64,000 bases of DNA from Candidatus Thiosymbion ectosymbiont of Catanema sp. Cochon2018 (GCA_011392765.1 WYCW01000001.1:310001-374000), one strand, 5' to 3'; numbered from the stretch's first letter, positions 43,389-52,675 are shown. Translations and numbers: made by a program. The notes: generated by a model not told the origin, from the letters alone.

Positions 43389-43662
43389 GGACGTTTTGGA
43401 GTGCGGCGGCAAGCTGACCTCGGTAGCGATGGGAACCGGCGGGGTCTGACCGCGCTGCCGGGTCGGCCATGAAACACCTGCTCGCCGCCGCTTTGGATTT
43501 AGCGACACATCCGTTCCCGGCAAAGGCGTTGTAGCGAGGGGAAAGCGCCGTCGTCGCGGCGCGCGGGGAACCCGATGCCCAGGTTCCCGACAAACGTTGC
43601 CGGTATCCCCCGTCGTTGGGGTTCGATTCAGCCGCGCCGCTTAAGCCGGCGTACTCCAAAAC
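43389..43662. repeat. Diverged second copy of the TTTTGGAGTGCGG non-coding repeat
   Basis: Begins TTTTGGAGTGCGGCGGCAA and ends with GTACTCCAAAA. It shares blocks with 27376-27648 (cgccgctttgg, gtcg.cgcggcgcg, ggaacccga..cccaggtt, ggtatccccc, ggggttc.att). One end is also found at 45417-45462. No gene is seen. Confidence 0.6.
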
Positions 43663-43712
43663 AGTCCGGAATCCATAAAGAGCCATCTTGGCTCTTTATG
43701 GATTCCAGACTG
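43662..43712. repeat. GGCTCTTTATGGATTCC palindrome
   Basis: CCGGAATCCATAAAGAGCC followed at once by GGCTCTTTATGGATTCCAG. The same arms bound the 27313-27672 block, and a single arm is at 44187-44211. Confidence 0.7.
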
Positions 43713-43787
43713 CTTTGCCTTGTCCGCGGAATCATGTCGTTTCTCGCTGCCTTCCCCCCTCATTACACCGCGGTCTTGCCGGGCGTG

Positions 43788-43851
43788 TAGGATGCGGTAA
43801 GCGCGATATACCGTAGCAGGATTACACCAATCCCGACCGCGAACCGCATCA
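43788..43851. repeat. GTAGGATGCGGT...GAACCGCATC palindromic repeat
   Basis: A 64-bp palindromic repeat of the type GTAGGATGCGGTAAGCGCG ... CCGCGAACCGCATC. Close copies follow ispG (55957-56022) and secA (59276-59338), that is, near 3' ends of genes. Confidence 0.7.
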
Positions 43852-43877
43852 ATGGATTTGCACTATCAGTCGAAACT

Positions 43878-44045
43878 GGGGGCGTTCTCACTTAATAAAT
43901 CATCCAGTGTTGTAGGCTGGGTCGAGGGACGAAACCCAGCTTTTCCGATCCGCAATACCCTGTGCCGGGTTTGGCCGTCCCTGGCCGTAACCCAGCCTAC
44001 GGGCTTGATTTTTATGGATGATTTGGCTCAATCGAGAACGCCCCC
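43878..44045. mobile_element. GGGGGCGTTCTC-family MITE (168 bp)
   Basis: Same ends as 22636-22805 (GGGGGCGTTCTCACTTAATA; from the right GGGGGCGTTCTCGATTGAG) and the same GTAGGCTGGGT ... ACCCAGCCTAC core. TA follows the right end; the left flank reads CT. It is immediately followed by an inverted copy of the CTTGACTCATTTG repeat (44049-44099). Confidence 0.75.
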
Positions 44046-44248
44046 TAGTGATCCTTGAGGGACCCGCATTTTTACAAATGAGTCAAATTTTGCGTGCACT
44101 CAATGATGCGGTTTGCTGAGCGTTTCGATCTCTTTTTTGTCCACAGATTACGCAGATTGGCTCCATGCCGGGGGTGAAGAAGAGATCAGTCTGGAATCCA
44201 TAAAGAGCCAAAATCTTTACCTCCTTGACAGCTTCTTAATCCCGATGC

Positions 44249-45046
44249 TTATTTCAGCTCGAATCGTATCGGTATCTTTACCCACATTGCCAACGGCTTT
44301 GCGCCCTTTCTTCCCGGCTCGAAGGTCCATTTCCGCACGGTCTTCATTGCGCGCTGATCGAGTATCCGGTGTCCGCTCGATTTGTGGATTCGGCATTCCC
44401 CGACCCGGCCCTGGGGATTGACCCGCGCTTTCAGTATCACCGTGCCTTCCAGACCTCTGCGGCGCGCGATTCTCGGATATCCGGGTCGCGGATTGCTCCG
44501 GTAGTTGGGTGTCGGCTTGCGGACGCGGTTACTCGCGGCCTTCGGTCTCGGACGCGCCTTGGCGGATCTGCTTGCGGAGGGCTTCCGGGCTTTGGTTCCG
44601 GCAAGGCGCTTGCCGTGCGCCCTGTTGCGCTTATTCGACCGGACCTTTGCCGATCTTTTCGTCTTTCGCTTTTTTCGTTCTTTCTGCTTCCGGGATGTCG
44701 GCTTGGCCGCGGTGCGCCTGGGTGCCTTTCTCGATTTCCTGACCTTGGGGGCGGCAACCCTGCTTTTCCCCAATGCGGTATTCCGATCGGGGACCGTTTT
44801 CGCCGCCCGTTCAGGGGGGTCTGCTGACTCGTCCTTGCCGGGTGCAACGGATTCGGGGTCCGAGTGATCCTCGGCTTGGGGTTCCGGTGTGCTTACCCTG
44901 ACCGTCGTTAAGGTGACCTGCAGCGGTTTCCTTACCGAGGGCTCCAACCGCGGCGGGTCGATCCAGGGTCCGGCAGCGATGGCGATGTAGGCGTGGATTC
45001 CCGCCGAAACCACGCCGGATAGGAATAGAGGCCCTCGATTATTCAT
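44249..45046 (-). CDS. tonB: TonB energy transducer
   Basis: A 265-residue TonB. It couples the inner-membrane proton gradient to outer-membrane receptors. It has one N-terminal membrane helix (LFLSGVVSAGIHAYIAIAAGP), a long basic and Pro/Lys-rich periplasmic spacer (KAPRRTAAKPTSRKQKERKK ...), and the C-terminal TonB domain (NPRPGYPRIARRRGLEGTVILKARVNPQGRVGECRIHKSSGH.ILDQRAMKTVRKWTFEPG) with the YP motif. The spacer is unusually rich in Arg and Lys compared with the Pro-Glu/Pro-Lys type. It lies downstream of btuD, so it probably serves the BtuB receptor. No ExbB/ExbD genes are in the window. Confidence 0.9.
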   Translation of the reverse strand: MNNRGPLFLSGVVSAGIHAYIAIAAGPWIDPPRLEPSVRKPLQVTLTTVRVSTPEPQAEDHSDPESVAPGKDESADPPERAAKTVPDRNTALGKSRVAAPKVRKSRKAPRRTAAKPTSRKQKERKKRKTKRSAKVRSNKRNRAHGKRLAGTKARKPSASRSAKARPRPKAASNRVRKPTPNYRSNPRPGYPRIARRRGLEGTVILKARVNPQGRVGECRIHKSSGHRILDQRAMKTVRKWTFEPGRKGAKPLAMWVKIPIRFELK

Positions 45047-45102
45047 TGTAATCGGTACTTCGGTATCGCGGCAGTCGGTTCAATCCGTGAACGGAAGAGT
45101 TG

Positions 45103-45205
45103 TACTGCCACACGGAACAATCTGAGCTTTTGAATTTCCCCCTCACCCCCGCCCTCTCCCGGAGGGAGAGGGAGTGAAATGCGCAGGTTATGCCGTGTGG
45201 CAGTA
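45103..45205. mobile_element. TACTGCCACAC-family MITE (103 bp)
   Basis: A full-length simple copy (no nested palindrome), between tonB and btuD. The right flank is TA; the left reads TG, so the duplication has decayed. Confidence 0.75.
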
Positions 45206-45276
45206 TAGCCGCAAATCAACGCAAATGGACGCAAATAAACACAACCGGATCAAGAACCGTCGATGATAATGAATCG

Positions 45277-45404
45277 ATCGCAACCGATTTGGTAAGAGAA
45301 AACTACGAATCACGCGAATCCTCGCGAACGGATTCGCGCCGATTCGCGTGATTCGTAGTTTTTCCTCTTTTTGCTGATCAGTAACGCTTAACTTAATGGC
45401 ATTG
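45277..45404. repeat. CAATGCCATTAAG element lacking its left end
   Basis: Holds the internal GAAAACTACGAATCACGCG / CGCGTGATTCGTAGTTTTTC palindrome and ends with CTTAACTTAATGGCATTG. No matching left terminal repeat is seen. Confidence 0.65.
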
Positions 45405-45473
45405 GGTTTTAAATGGGAACCGGTCGGTACCAGGGTCAGGTTGCCGCCGCACTCCAAAGTGCAATCTATCGGT

Positions 45474-46250
45474 CTATAGGACACTGACCCGTGGCCTTCC
45501 GGTAACCGGATGCATCTCTACCCGGACCGGACAGTCGAAGACTGCCTCGATGTTCGGCGCGGTGATGACCTGGTGCGGTTCACCGACCTTGAACACTGCG
45601 CCGTCCCTGAGCATGAGTATCCTGGAGCAATACTGCGAGACGAGGTCGATGTCGTGGGAAACCACGACTACGCTCAGGTCCTTTTCCCTGCTCAGGCGGC
45701 CGATCAGCTGGAAGATCTCCCGCTTGAACTTCAAGTCGAGAAAGGACGTCGGCTCGTCGAGCAGGATCGCTTGCGGCTCCTGCGCCAGTGCCCGCGCGAT
45801 CAACACCCGTTGTCTCTCTCCTCCCGAAAGCCCGTGGATCGGCCGACCGGCAAGGCCGAGGCAGTGGGTGACTTCCAATGCCCCGCGCGCCACGGCAATA
45901 TCTTCCTCCCCTTCCAGCCGAAGCGGTTTCAAATGTGGAAACCGGCCCATGAGGACCACCTGCATCACGGAGAAGGAAAACCTGAACTGGTTTTCCTGCG
46001 CAACCATCGCAATCTTCCTCGCGACCGCACCGCGTCCCAGATTCCTGAGCGGGACGCCGTTCACCTCTACAGCACCCCGCTTCGGCTTCAGGATTCCGTC
46101 CATGATGCTCAATAATGTGCTCTTGCCCGAGCCGTTCGGACCCAGTATGCCCAACATCTCGCCCTTCCCGACCTCGAGGTCGATGTCTCGGAGGATGGGC
46201 GTCGAGCCATAGTCGAAGCCCACTCCCCGGAGCTTTAGGACCGGTTCCAT
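45474..46250 (-). CDS. btuD: Cobalamin ABC transporter ATPase
   Basis: A 258-residue ATPase of the BtuCD-F/FecE type, powering vitamin B12 import across the inner membrane. Walker A GPNGSGKST, Q loop VAQENQF, signature LSGGERQRVLIARAL, Walker B AILLDEPTSFLD and switch His in VVVSHDID are all present. Its start overlaps btuC by 16 nt. The B12 assignment comes from the linked BtuF-like binding protein and the riboswitch-controlled receptor; the ATPase alone could equally be a ferric-siderophore type. Confidence 0.9.
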   Translation of the reverse strand: MEPVLKLRGVGFDYGSTPILRDIDLEVGKGEMLGILGPNGSGKSTLLSIMDGILKPKRGAVEVNGVPLRNLGRGAVARKIAMVAQENQFRFSFSVMQVVLMGRFPHLKPLRLEGEEDIAVARGALEVTHCLGLAGRPIHGLSGGERQRVLIARALAQEPQAILLDEPTSFLDLKFKREIFQLIGRLSREKDLSVVVVSHDIDLVSQYCSRILMLRDGAVFKVGEPHQVITAPNIEAVFDCPVRVEMHPVTGRPRVSVL

Positions 46251-47242
46251 TGGCTGCCCTTTGCCCGCAGCAGAAAAATAAAAAAGGGCGCCCCCAGGAA
46301 GGCGGAGATCACGCCGACCGGCAGCTCGGTCGGTACTGCCAGGGTCCGGGCCAGGGTGTCCGCGGCGACCAGGAAGGCCGCGCCGCCCAGAGCGGAGAGG
46401 GGAATCAGCAGCCGGTGGTCCGACCCGAAGGCCATTCTCACCAAGTGAGGGACGATGAGCCCGACGAAGCCGATGATGCCGGAGAAGGCGACGACGGCGC
46501 CGATCATCAGGGATACGAGGATCAGCAGTACCAGCTTGGTTCGGACTACGTCCATGCCCAATCGCATGGCCGTATCCTCACCCACGGTCAGGAGGTCCAG
46601 GTGGCGGGAGAATCCATACAGAATAAGGGACGCCGGCAGCAGGAGGGGGGCAAGGAGATAGAGTTGGCTGTAACTCGGCTGTGAGAGGTCGCCGTACAGC
46701 CAGAAGAGCATGGCGTGCAACCTGGCATCGGTCGTGACCGATAGGAAGAACATGATGGTCGCGGTGAAAAAGGCATTGATAATCACTCCCGTCAGGAGGA
46801 TGGTTGACGATTCGGTGCCGATTGCCTTGCTCCCGAGCGCCAGCAACAGAGCAATGGCCAGCAGGGCGCCCACGAAGGACAGGGTCGGGACGCCGAATCC
46901 GAAACCGAGGCCCAGGGCGATGCCGAGGACCGCCCCGAAGGCCGAGCCGCTCGATACGCCGAGGATGAAAGGATCGGCGAGGGGGTTGCGCAGGACTGCT
47001 TGAAAAACTACCCCGCCCAAGGCCAGGGCGTAGCCCACCAACGCTGCCAGGAGGATACGCGGCAGCCTGATTTCCATGAGAATCAGCCGGGCCTGCTCCG
47101 GTACATCACCGTTACCGACCACGAGGGCCACCACCTGGGATAGGGTGATGTCCACCGTTCCCATCAGCGTGGAAACACCAGCAGCCAGGAGTAGGACCAG
47201 GCCCATACCCAGCGTCGCGAGCAATGCCCTTCGGGCCTTCAT
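46235..47242 (-). CDS. btuC: Cobalamin ABC transporter permease, FecCD family
   Basis: A 335-residue inner-membrane permease with about ten membrane helices. Family patterns: RLPRILLAALVGYALALGGVVFQAVLRNPLADPFILGVSSGSAFGA, and near the end the ATPase-coupling loop FSGIIGFVGLIVPHLVRMAFGSDHR, then LPVGVISAFLGAPFFIFLL. The start at ATG 47242 (MKARRALLATLG) is preferred; the open frame continues 17 codons further, but those run into the repeat region 47270-47400. It is separated from btuF by 238 bp that hold a palindromic repeat, so the operon has been stretched. Confidence 0.9.
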   Translation of the reverse strand: MKARRALLATLGMGLVLLLAAGVSTLMGTVDITLSQVVALVVGNGDVPEQARLILMEIRLPRILLAALVGYALALGGVVFQAVLRNPLADPFILGVSSGSAFGAVLGIALGLGFGFGVPTLSFVGALLAIALLLALGSKAIGTESSTILLTGVIINAFFTATIMFFLSVTTDARLHAMLFWLYGDLSQPSYSQLYLLAPLLLPASLILYGFSRHLDLLTVGEDTAMRLGMDVVRTKLVLLILVSLMIGAVVAFSGIIGFVGLIVPHLVRMAFGSDHRLLIPLSALGGAAFLVAADTLARTLAVPTELPVGVISAFLGAPFFIFLLRAKGSQWNRS

Positions 47243-47317
47243 ACGCGGTGGTGCATGCTCATGGGGATTCTTTTTTGCCGCCAATGAACGCAAATCAACG
47301 CAAATGAATCAAGTCGA

Positions 47318-47396
47318 TCTGTCCGCAGACTACACGGATTTTCACAGATTAAGAACGAAACCATCCATGAGAATCTACGTAATCTGTGGACAGAAA
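47318..47396. repeat. Degenerate CCGCAGATTACGCAG-type palindrome between btuF and btuC
   Basis: gtCCGCAGACTACACGGATT ... AATCTACGTAATCTGTGGAC; a worn relative of 25077-25150. It separates btuF from btuC. Confidence 0.6.
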
Positions 47397-47480
47397 AGAG
47401 AATGTGATCTTTTGCGACCGATTTGCGTTTATTCGTGTTCATTGTCATTTCGAGCGCAGCGAGAAATCTTATGCCGGCGT

Positions 47481-48380
47481 TCAATCATCCCAGCCTGCAT
47501 CCGGGTGGATATACCGGGCCAGGATCTCCAGCCCGCGGACGATCCGCGGCGATGGCCGGTCGGTCAGATCGGAGTCCACCAAGTGGACGCGACCATTCCT
47601 GACCGCCGGTATCAGGGTCCATCGTAGCCATTGCCGTTTGGCCTCCGCGAATGCCCCGTCTCGGTCCATGGAGGAGATCAGAATGACCTCCGGCCGACCG
47701 CGGATGACCGCCTCCAGGCTGATCCGCGGGTAGGTGACCGGCTCGTCCCGCGTCATGTTCACGCCACCCGCCAACCGGATCAGGTCGTTCAGAAAGGTGG
47801 TTCCGTTCGCGGCCATGATGGGCTTCAGGTTGACCTGCAGGAAGACGATGGGCTTGGCGCGGCCCGCAGTCTTCGCGACGATCGCATCGACCCGGCGCGA
47901 CAGCCCTTCCGCCAGCCCCACGGCCCGATCGCGCACGCCGCAGAGCTCGCCGACAGTCACCAGGGCCTTGATAACCTGCCGGATATTCCGTGGATTGAGG
48001 ACAAAGACCGGGACGCCGGCCCGTTCCAGCAGATCGACCACGGCGGGCGGGTTCCCGTCCGCCGTGCCGATGACGAGATCCGGGGACAGGCCGATGATCT
48101 TTTCTGGATTCAGATTGACGTAGCTCCCCACCTTAGGCTTTTCCGCAGCCTCCGGTGGATAGGAGCTGAACTGGGTGACGCCCACTACCCGCTCACCGAG
48201 CCCCAGGAAATACAGGATTTCCGTAATACTCGGGGCCAGCGCCACGATCCTGCGCGGGACCTGGTCCAGTGCCACCTTGCGGCCGATGTCATCCGTAAAG
48301 ACGGCACCCTGGGACCCGCCCGCCCATATGCAGAACGTCAGTGCCGAGAGCAGGCAGATACGCCACGTCCGTCCCATCAC
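47481..48380 (-). CDS. btuF: Periplasmic cobalamin-binding protein
   Basis: A 299-residue solute-binding protein with a signal peptide (WRICLLSALTFCIWAGGSQGA) for export to the periplasm. The mature part starts FTDDIGRKVALDQVPRRIVALAPSITEILYFLGLGERVVGVTQFSSYPPEA, the BtuF pattern, and continues VGSYVNLNPEKIIGLSPDLVIG. The two-lobed helical-backbone type with conserved Glu (TEILY and EVILISS regions) for docking to BtuC is evident. The neighbours btuC and btuD follow on the same strand. Upstream is a MITE (48403-48501) in the place of the promoter region. Confidence 0.9.
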   Translation of the reverse strand: MMGRTWRICLLSALTFCIWAGGSQGAVFTDDIGRKVALDQVPRRIVALAPSITEILYFLGLGERVVGVTQFSSYPPEAAEKPKVGSYVNLNPEKIIGLSPDLVIGTADGNPPAVVDLLERAGVPVFVLNPRNIRQVIKALVTVGELCGVRDRAVGLAEGLSRRVDAIVAKTAGRAKPIVFLQVNLKPIMAANGTTFLNDLIRLAGGVNMTRDEPVTYPRISLEAVIRGRPEVILISSMDRDGAFAEAKRQWLRWTLIPAVRNGRVHLVDSDLTDRPSPRIVRGLEILARYIHPDAGWDD

Positions 48381-48402
48381 TTCAGATTCAGCCGCAAATA
48401 AA

Positions 48403-48501
48403 GGGCACCTTGAAAAATAGGCGTTTTCACCGACCGAGAGACTCTAAGCCATTGATTATTCAGACATGCCATTCACAAAAACCGTATTTTTCAAAGTGCC
48501 C
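48403..48501. mobile_element. GGGCACCTTGAAAAATA MITE (99 bp)
   Basis: Ends GGGCACCTTGAAAAATAGGC and, from the right, GGGCACTTTGAAAAATACGG. Same length and layout as 50239-50337. It sits just upstream of btuF. Confidence 0.75.
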
Positions 48502-48646
48502 TGAACGCAAATGAACGCAATTGGATCAGGAACAGTCGATGATAGCGAGCTAAAAAACTACGAATCGCGCGAATCGGCGCAAATAAGACCCCTCCCTTCG
48601 GTTCGGGATAAAATTTTGCGAGGATTCGCGTGATCCGTAGTTTTGA

Positions 48647-48672
48647 TGCTATGCAATCATCAGGGGCCCGAC
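48647..48672. repeat. Solo end of the IS481-type element
   Basis: GATGCTATGCAATCATCAGG then GGCCCGACA resembles the right end of the 35737-36803 element (ctatgcaATCATCCGGGACC then TGACA). Only the tip remains, next to the stop of the Fic gene. Confidence 0.45.
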
Positions 48673-48674
48673 AA

Positions 48675-50153
48675 TCAGGCCGATATAAGCCGTTTCCATT
48701 CACCCAGGGCTATTGCCAGAGCGCTTTCGAGCCAGTCTCTAAAACGATCCGTCGTACTTTCCGGTGATTCGGCATAATTGAATTGAAACCAACCCACCGA
48801 CGCCGGTTGTACTCCGATGGATTCGGTACCTCCGTCTTCTTTCTCGATACGCCTATCCGTTAGCGCAGCTGCCGCCATGATGCCGGTATCACTGCGTCCA
48901 TATCCATGAATGCTTACAATGAACTCGAAATTCTCTTGGGTGTCGATGGATAGCCTGATCCATGCACGGTATCGTTCGAGGTCGGCAAAGTAGTGGAGTT
49001 TTTGCGCCACCTCCAGGGTTTGATTATGGAAGTAGTGTTTTCTCTGCGAGTCGTTTCGCGCTGAGCTTGAATAGGCCCGATAGGGGTTTTGACCCGGGGG
49101 AGTAAGCTCGCGCAGTTGAACGTCCAAGGATTCCGTCAGTTCCCTCATTCTCGTTTCCGCTATGGCCACCAAATCGTCCGCGTAATTGTAAACTTGTCCT
49201 ATCCGCTTACGGGCCGTTGCCTGCCGGTCTTTCAAAACCTCCAACGCGGAACTGATAATCTGATCGGCATACCTACTCTGTTGTACTTGTTGTTCCAAGC
49301 CGAGGGCATGCAGGATAGACTCTTTTTGTCGTCTCGTAAAAATTATAATCAGGGGTTTCAAGTCCCCATGATCCGCATCTTCGAGCGCACCGATATAGTT
49401 CTGCCGATCGGCATCGCGGATAACCAGCGGGAACAGACCTTCCTGCAAGAAAACCAACGATGCCAAGGCACGTGCTACTCGGCCATTGCCATCCTGAAAT
49501 GGATGAATTTGGGTAAATCTATGATGTAACCAGGCCGCCCTGACCTCGACGGGCAGCAGGCTCTCATTTTCGCGATACCACTGAATGAGGCGCTGCATTT
49601 CTTCTTGGGTGAATTCCGGTGGGCAATACTCGTGAATTTCGCCATCCGGCCGCTTCGGGTTATTAGGGAGTGTCTTGTAGATCCCTTTTTCAAGCCGAAC
49701 CCTTATCACATCCCCGCTCGCCGTCAAGGCTTCGGTATGGTCCTGATGGTTCGTGAATTGCGCCTGTAACCCCCGTATGAAATGTTCGGTTAATGGTTGC
49801 TCTCCTTTTACATAAGAAAAAAGACCTTCGACAACAGATAGCTGATCGTCGATTATGTTTTTGATGTGATCCGCCTCATCACGCCGGATACCGCCTCGAT
49901 GGGCAATCAGGATAGATTCTATCCCCTGTTCGATCAAGATTTCCGTGACACCCCGATCCCAGGTGTACAGACGTTCGATGATTCCGGTTTCGATTGCCCA
50001 TTCACGTTGAAGCTTTTTTAAAAAGTCTTGAAAGACACCGGTTTCCTGTAATTCTTCCTTCTTTTCGCGCCATACTATCCCGAGCGCCCCGAGTTCGGAT
50101 GACCCGAACCTTGCGGCGTCCTCGGGAAATGCTTCGATCCGTTGGTAAGGCAT
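48675..50153 (-). CDS. Fic-domain protein (second)
   Basis: A 492-residue Fic protein, likely an AMP-transferase. The motif HPFQDGNGRVAR (residues 217-228) is complete, with catalytic His217. Before it are FIRGLQAQFTNHQDHTEALT and the flap-like region YCPPEFTQEEMQRLIQWY. The start is placed at ATG 50153 (MPYQRIEAFP); the frame continues upstream to 50276, but those codons come from the MITE at 50239-50337. A clear S-x3-E-G inhibitory motif is not seen; AIETG near residue 53 is the nearest. It sits between btuB and btuF, breaking the usual cobalamin gene order, with repeats on both sides, which suggests insertion. Confidence 0.87.
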   Translation of the reverse strand: MPYQRIEAFPEDAARFGSSELGALGIVWREKKEELQETGVFQDFLKKLQREWAIETGIIERLYTWDRGVTEILIEQGIESILIAHRGGIRRDEADHIKNIIDDQLSVVEGLFSYVKGEQPLTEHFIRGLQAQFTNHQDHTEALTASGDVIRVRLEKGIYKTLPNNPKRPDGEIHEYCPPEFTQEEMQRLIQWYRENESLLPVEVRAAWLHHRFTQIHPFQDGNGRVARALASLVFLQEGLFPLVIRDADRQNYIGALEDADHGDLKPLIIIFTRRQKESILHALGLEQQVQQSRYADQIISSALEVLKDRQATARKRIGQVYNYADDLVAIAETRMRELTESLDVQLRELTPPGQNPYRAYSSSARNDSQRKHYFHNQTLEVAQKLHYFADLERYRAWIRLSIDTQENFEFIVSIHGYGRSDTGIMAAAALTDRRIEKEDGGTESIGVQPASVGWFQFNYAESPESTTDRFRDWLESALAIALGEWKRLISA

Positions 50154-50206
50154 CTTTAATAATAAGACTGTAGGGTCCGCTGTGCGGACCTGCTGAATGT
50201 CAACAC

Positions 50207-50372
50207 ACTCTAGGATCCTTGAGGGACCCGCAACTTTAGGGCACTTTGAAAAATACGGTTTTCGTCTACAGTACACCTAAAAAATCAATGGCTTAGGGTT
50301 GCTTTATTGATGAAAATACCTATTTTTCAAGGTGCCCTTTACAAATGAGTCAAGTTTGTGCGCTGCACAAAA
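50207..50372. repeat. Inverted CTTGACTCATTTG repeat split by a MITE
   Basis: CTAGGATCCTTGAGGGACCC ... then after the MITE ACAAATGAGTCAAGTTTGTG. It is the reverse complement of the repeats at 24749-25260, with the 50239-50337 element in its middle. Confidence 0.7.
50239..50337. mobile_element. GGGCACCTTGAAAAATA MITE (99 bp) inside another repeat
   Basis: Ends GGGCACTTTGAAAAATACGG and, from the right, GGGCACCTTGAAAAATAGG. TTTA borders both sides (50235-50238, 50338-50341), so the target duplication may be TTTA or a shorter part such as TA. Confidence 0.78.
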
Positions 50373-50525
50373 ATAGTTCTGCCTCTTGTTGGGCAGGAAT
50401 CGCAAATCCTTTGAACCACGGAGGCAGCCACGGATAAACATGGATCACAATCCGTGTGTATCCGTGTTCATCCGTGGTTCTTCGGTGCGGTTGGTCACGC
50501 CTCGTCGGTCCGAGGCGAAGCCTCG

Positions 50526-52568
50526 TTAGTAGTCATACCGCAGACCAACGAACAGATTGAACTCCGGGGCTGGATAGAAGGCCGGCTCGACAGGGAAGGA
50601 GCTGATAACGCCATAGGGCGAATACTGCTCGTCGAAGACGTTGTTCAGATCCAGAAATGCCGTGTACTTCTGCCAGGCGTACTTGACCTTGAGGTTGAAG
50701 ACCCGGTAGTCGTCCTGCTTCTCGAAGCCGTTCGCGAAATCGCCCTCGAAGCGTCGTGAGCCGACCTGGACTCCATTCAACGCCAGGGTCAGACCTTCCA
50801 GGGGGCGCCATGTCAGATCGACGCTCGCCTGATGCCGAGGGACGTTCGGTACCTCGTTTCCTGCGAACGCACCGTCCCTGATCTCCGTATCCCGGTAGGT
50901 ATAGCTCCCTCGCAGGCTGAAGCGCCCCGCATCGAATCCGGCGGCCACCTCGATACCATCACGCCGCGTCTTCGCATCGAGATTCTCGTTGGCGAAGGCG
51001 GCGGAGTTGTAGAAAATCTCGTCGCTCGTGTCCAACCGGAAGAGATTGAGGTTTGCGTAGAGATTGTCCGTAAAATAGTGGCGAATGCCGAGCTCGTAGT
51101 TATCGGAGGTCTGGGGCCTCAGGTTCGAGTTGATGATATTTCTGGAGAAGCTGAAGATCTCATCGAGAACCGGATACCGAAAACCTTGGGCGAAGCTGAG
51201 GTAGGCATAGGATCTGTCCAGGAATCGGTAGTTCACACCGGCGGAGAAGACCTTCTCCTCATAGCCCAGGCTGTTCCGGGTACCAGGCGTGGTGGGGGAG
51301 AACTCGTAATCGACTTGGTCCCAGCGATAGCCGGCCGACAATGCCAATTTGTCCGTGGCGAAAAACTCGTCGTGGACATAGACACCGTAATTCTTCTTCT
51401 CCAGATCGAATTGGCCGATACTGACCAGCCCGAAAAATTGGGATTGGTTACGGATGTCTTCGTTCGCCTGATAATAGTCGAAACCGAGGGTCAGCCCATT
51501 GGCGAAGCCGCCGATCGCCTCCTCCATCACGAGTTGAGGCGAGGCGGTTACGGAGTCGATGACGGTGTTACCCCGAAACTCGCCACCGGCAAAGGATGCG
51601 AAGAAATCCTTCTCCCGCTCGCGGTAGGAAACCGGTACTCTGAACGAGCTGTTTTCCAGGAAATAGAGATCGGGATTCAATTGGATGTAGGTATCGCTCG
51701 TGTCCGAGAAGTCAGACAGATGGGTGCTGTCCCGTCTGTCGAGGCCCGCTTTCAGCTCGCTCAGCCGAAGGGCCCCCGGCAGTCCGGTACTGTCTTCATA
51801 ATATCCCGCGCTCAGTCCGATTTGAGCGATCTCTCCCAGGGCATAGTCCAGATTCAAACCAATGTCGCTCTCCTTGGTATCGCTGTTTTTCCGGTAGCCG
51901 TCCGATTCGTGGTAGCGACCCGAGATGGCATAGGACAGGTCATGGTAGGTCCCCTTGATATAAGCACTGGGGTTGAGCGTGTCGTAGCTGCCGCCGGCGG
52001 CTTCGACGCCGAACCCGGGTTCGGAAGTGCCGCGTTTGGTAATGATGTTGATCACCCCGTCGGTCGCGTTATCCCCATAGAGCACGCTGCCGCGGCTGCC
52101 CCTGACGGTTTCGATGCGGGCCACGCGGTCCAACGGGATCAGTGTCCAATCCGACCCGGACAAATCGGGATTGTTGATGCGCCGGCCATCGACCAACACC
52201 AGGGTGTTGAGGCCCGCCGTTGCCCCGAACCCGCTGCGGTCTACCCGGTAGCTGCGGCCGTTTGCCGTGATGTCGTAGACGTGCAGCCCCATCTCCTTCC
52301 GCAGGATACCGGGGACATCCTTGGCGGTGGAGTCGGCGATGTCCTCTTCTGTAATCGTGGTGACGTTGGCGGGCACGGATTCCAGCCATTTTTCATACCG
52401 GGTCGCCGTCACCACCATGGTCTCCAGCTCCGGCAGCGCCTGGGGCTCGACGCCGAATCCCGTCTCGGTCTGGCCCGGCACCGCGATCGCTGCCAGCACT
52501 ACCCCCAAGGCTAATCCCGGACCCACCCGCCTGCTGTTCGTTACCATTCGCTCACCCATCAGGAACAA
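50526..52568 (-). CDS. btuB: TonB-dependent outer-membrane receptor for cobalamin
   Basis: A 680-residue beta-barrel receptor. Signal peptide in the first 30 residues (GPGLALGVVLAAIAVPGQTE), TonB box ETMVVTATR, plug domain with NTLVLVDGRRINNPDLSG, RIETVRGSRGSVLYGDNATDGVINIITKRG, then barrel strands to the C-terminal aromatic end LFVGLRYDY. Three ATGs are possible (52568, 52559, 52547); the last has a ggtgag ribosome binding site. The B12 assignment rests on the cobalamin riboswitch directly upstream and on btuF-btuC-btuD downstream. The Fic gene and repeats separate it from them. Confidence 0.93.
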   Translation of the reverse strand: MFLMGERMVTNSRRVGPGLALGVVLAAIAVPGQTETGFGVEPQALPELETMVVTATRYEKWLESVPANVTTITEEDIADSTAKDVPGILRKEMGLHVYDITANGRSYRVDRSGFGATAGLNTLVLVDGRRINNPDLSGSDWTLIPLDRVARIETVRGSRGSVLYGDNATDGVINIITKRGTSEPGFGVEAAGGSYDTLNPSAYIKGTYHDLSYAISGRYHESDGYRKNSDTKESDIGLNLDYALGEIAQIGLSAGYYEDSTGLPGALRLSELKAGLDRRDSTHLSDFSDTSDTYIQLNPDLYFLENSSFRVPVSYREREKDFFASFAGGEFRGNTVIDSVTASPQLVMEEAIGGFANGLTLGFDYYQANEDIRNQSQFFGLVSIGQFDLEKKNYGVYVHDEFFATDKLALSAGYRWDQVDYEFSPTTPGTRNSLGYEEKVFSAGVNYRFLDRSYAYLSFAQGFRYPVLDEIFSFSRNIINSNLRPQTSDNYELGIRHYFTDNLYANLNLFRLDTSDEIFYNSAAFANENLDAKTRRDGIEVAAGFDAGRFSLRGSYTYRDTEIRDGAFAGNEVPNVPRHQASVDLTWRPLEGLTLALNGVQVGSRRFEGDFANGFEKQDDYRVFNLKVKYAWQKYTAFLDLNNVFDEQYSPYGVISSFPVEPAFYPAPEFNLFVGLRYDY

Positions 52569-52580
52569 AGGTCCGGGCGA

Positions 52581-52619
52581 AAAAAAATCCCGGACTGGTC
52601 AGATACCAGCCCGGGATTT
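52581..52619 (-). terminator. Intrinsic terminator between cobalamin riboswitch and btuB
   Basis: On the minus strand the stem AATCCCGGGCTGGT / ACCAGTCCGGGATT (one mismatch) with a 5-nt loop is followed by a run of seven T. It lies after the riboswitch and about 13 bp before the first btuB ATG, the position of a riboswitch expression platform working by early termination. Confidence 0.85.
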
Positions 52620-52675
52620 CCCGATTTTATCCCAGGGGTGAAGTGGCCGCCTCTGTCCGCGGAGGTGCCTCTTAA

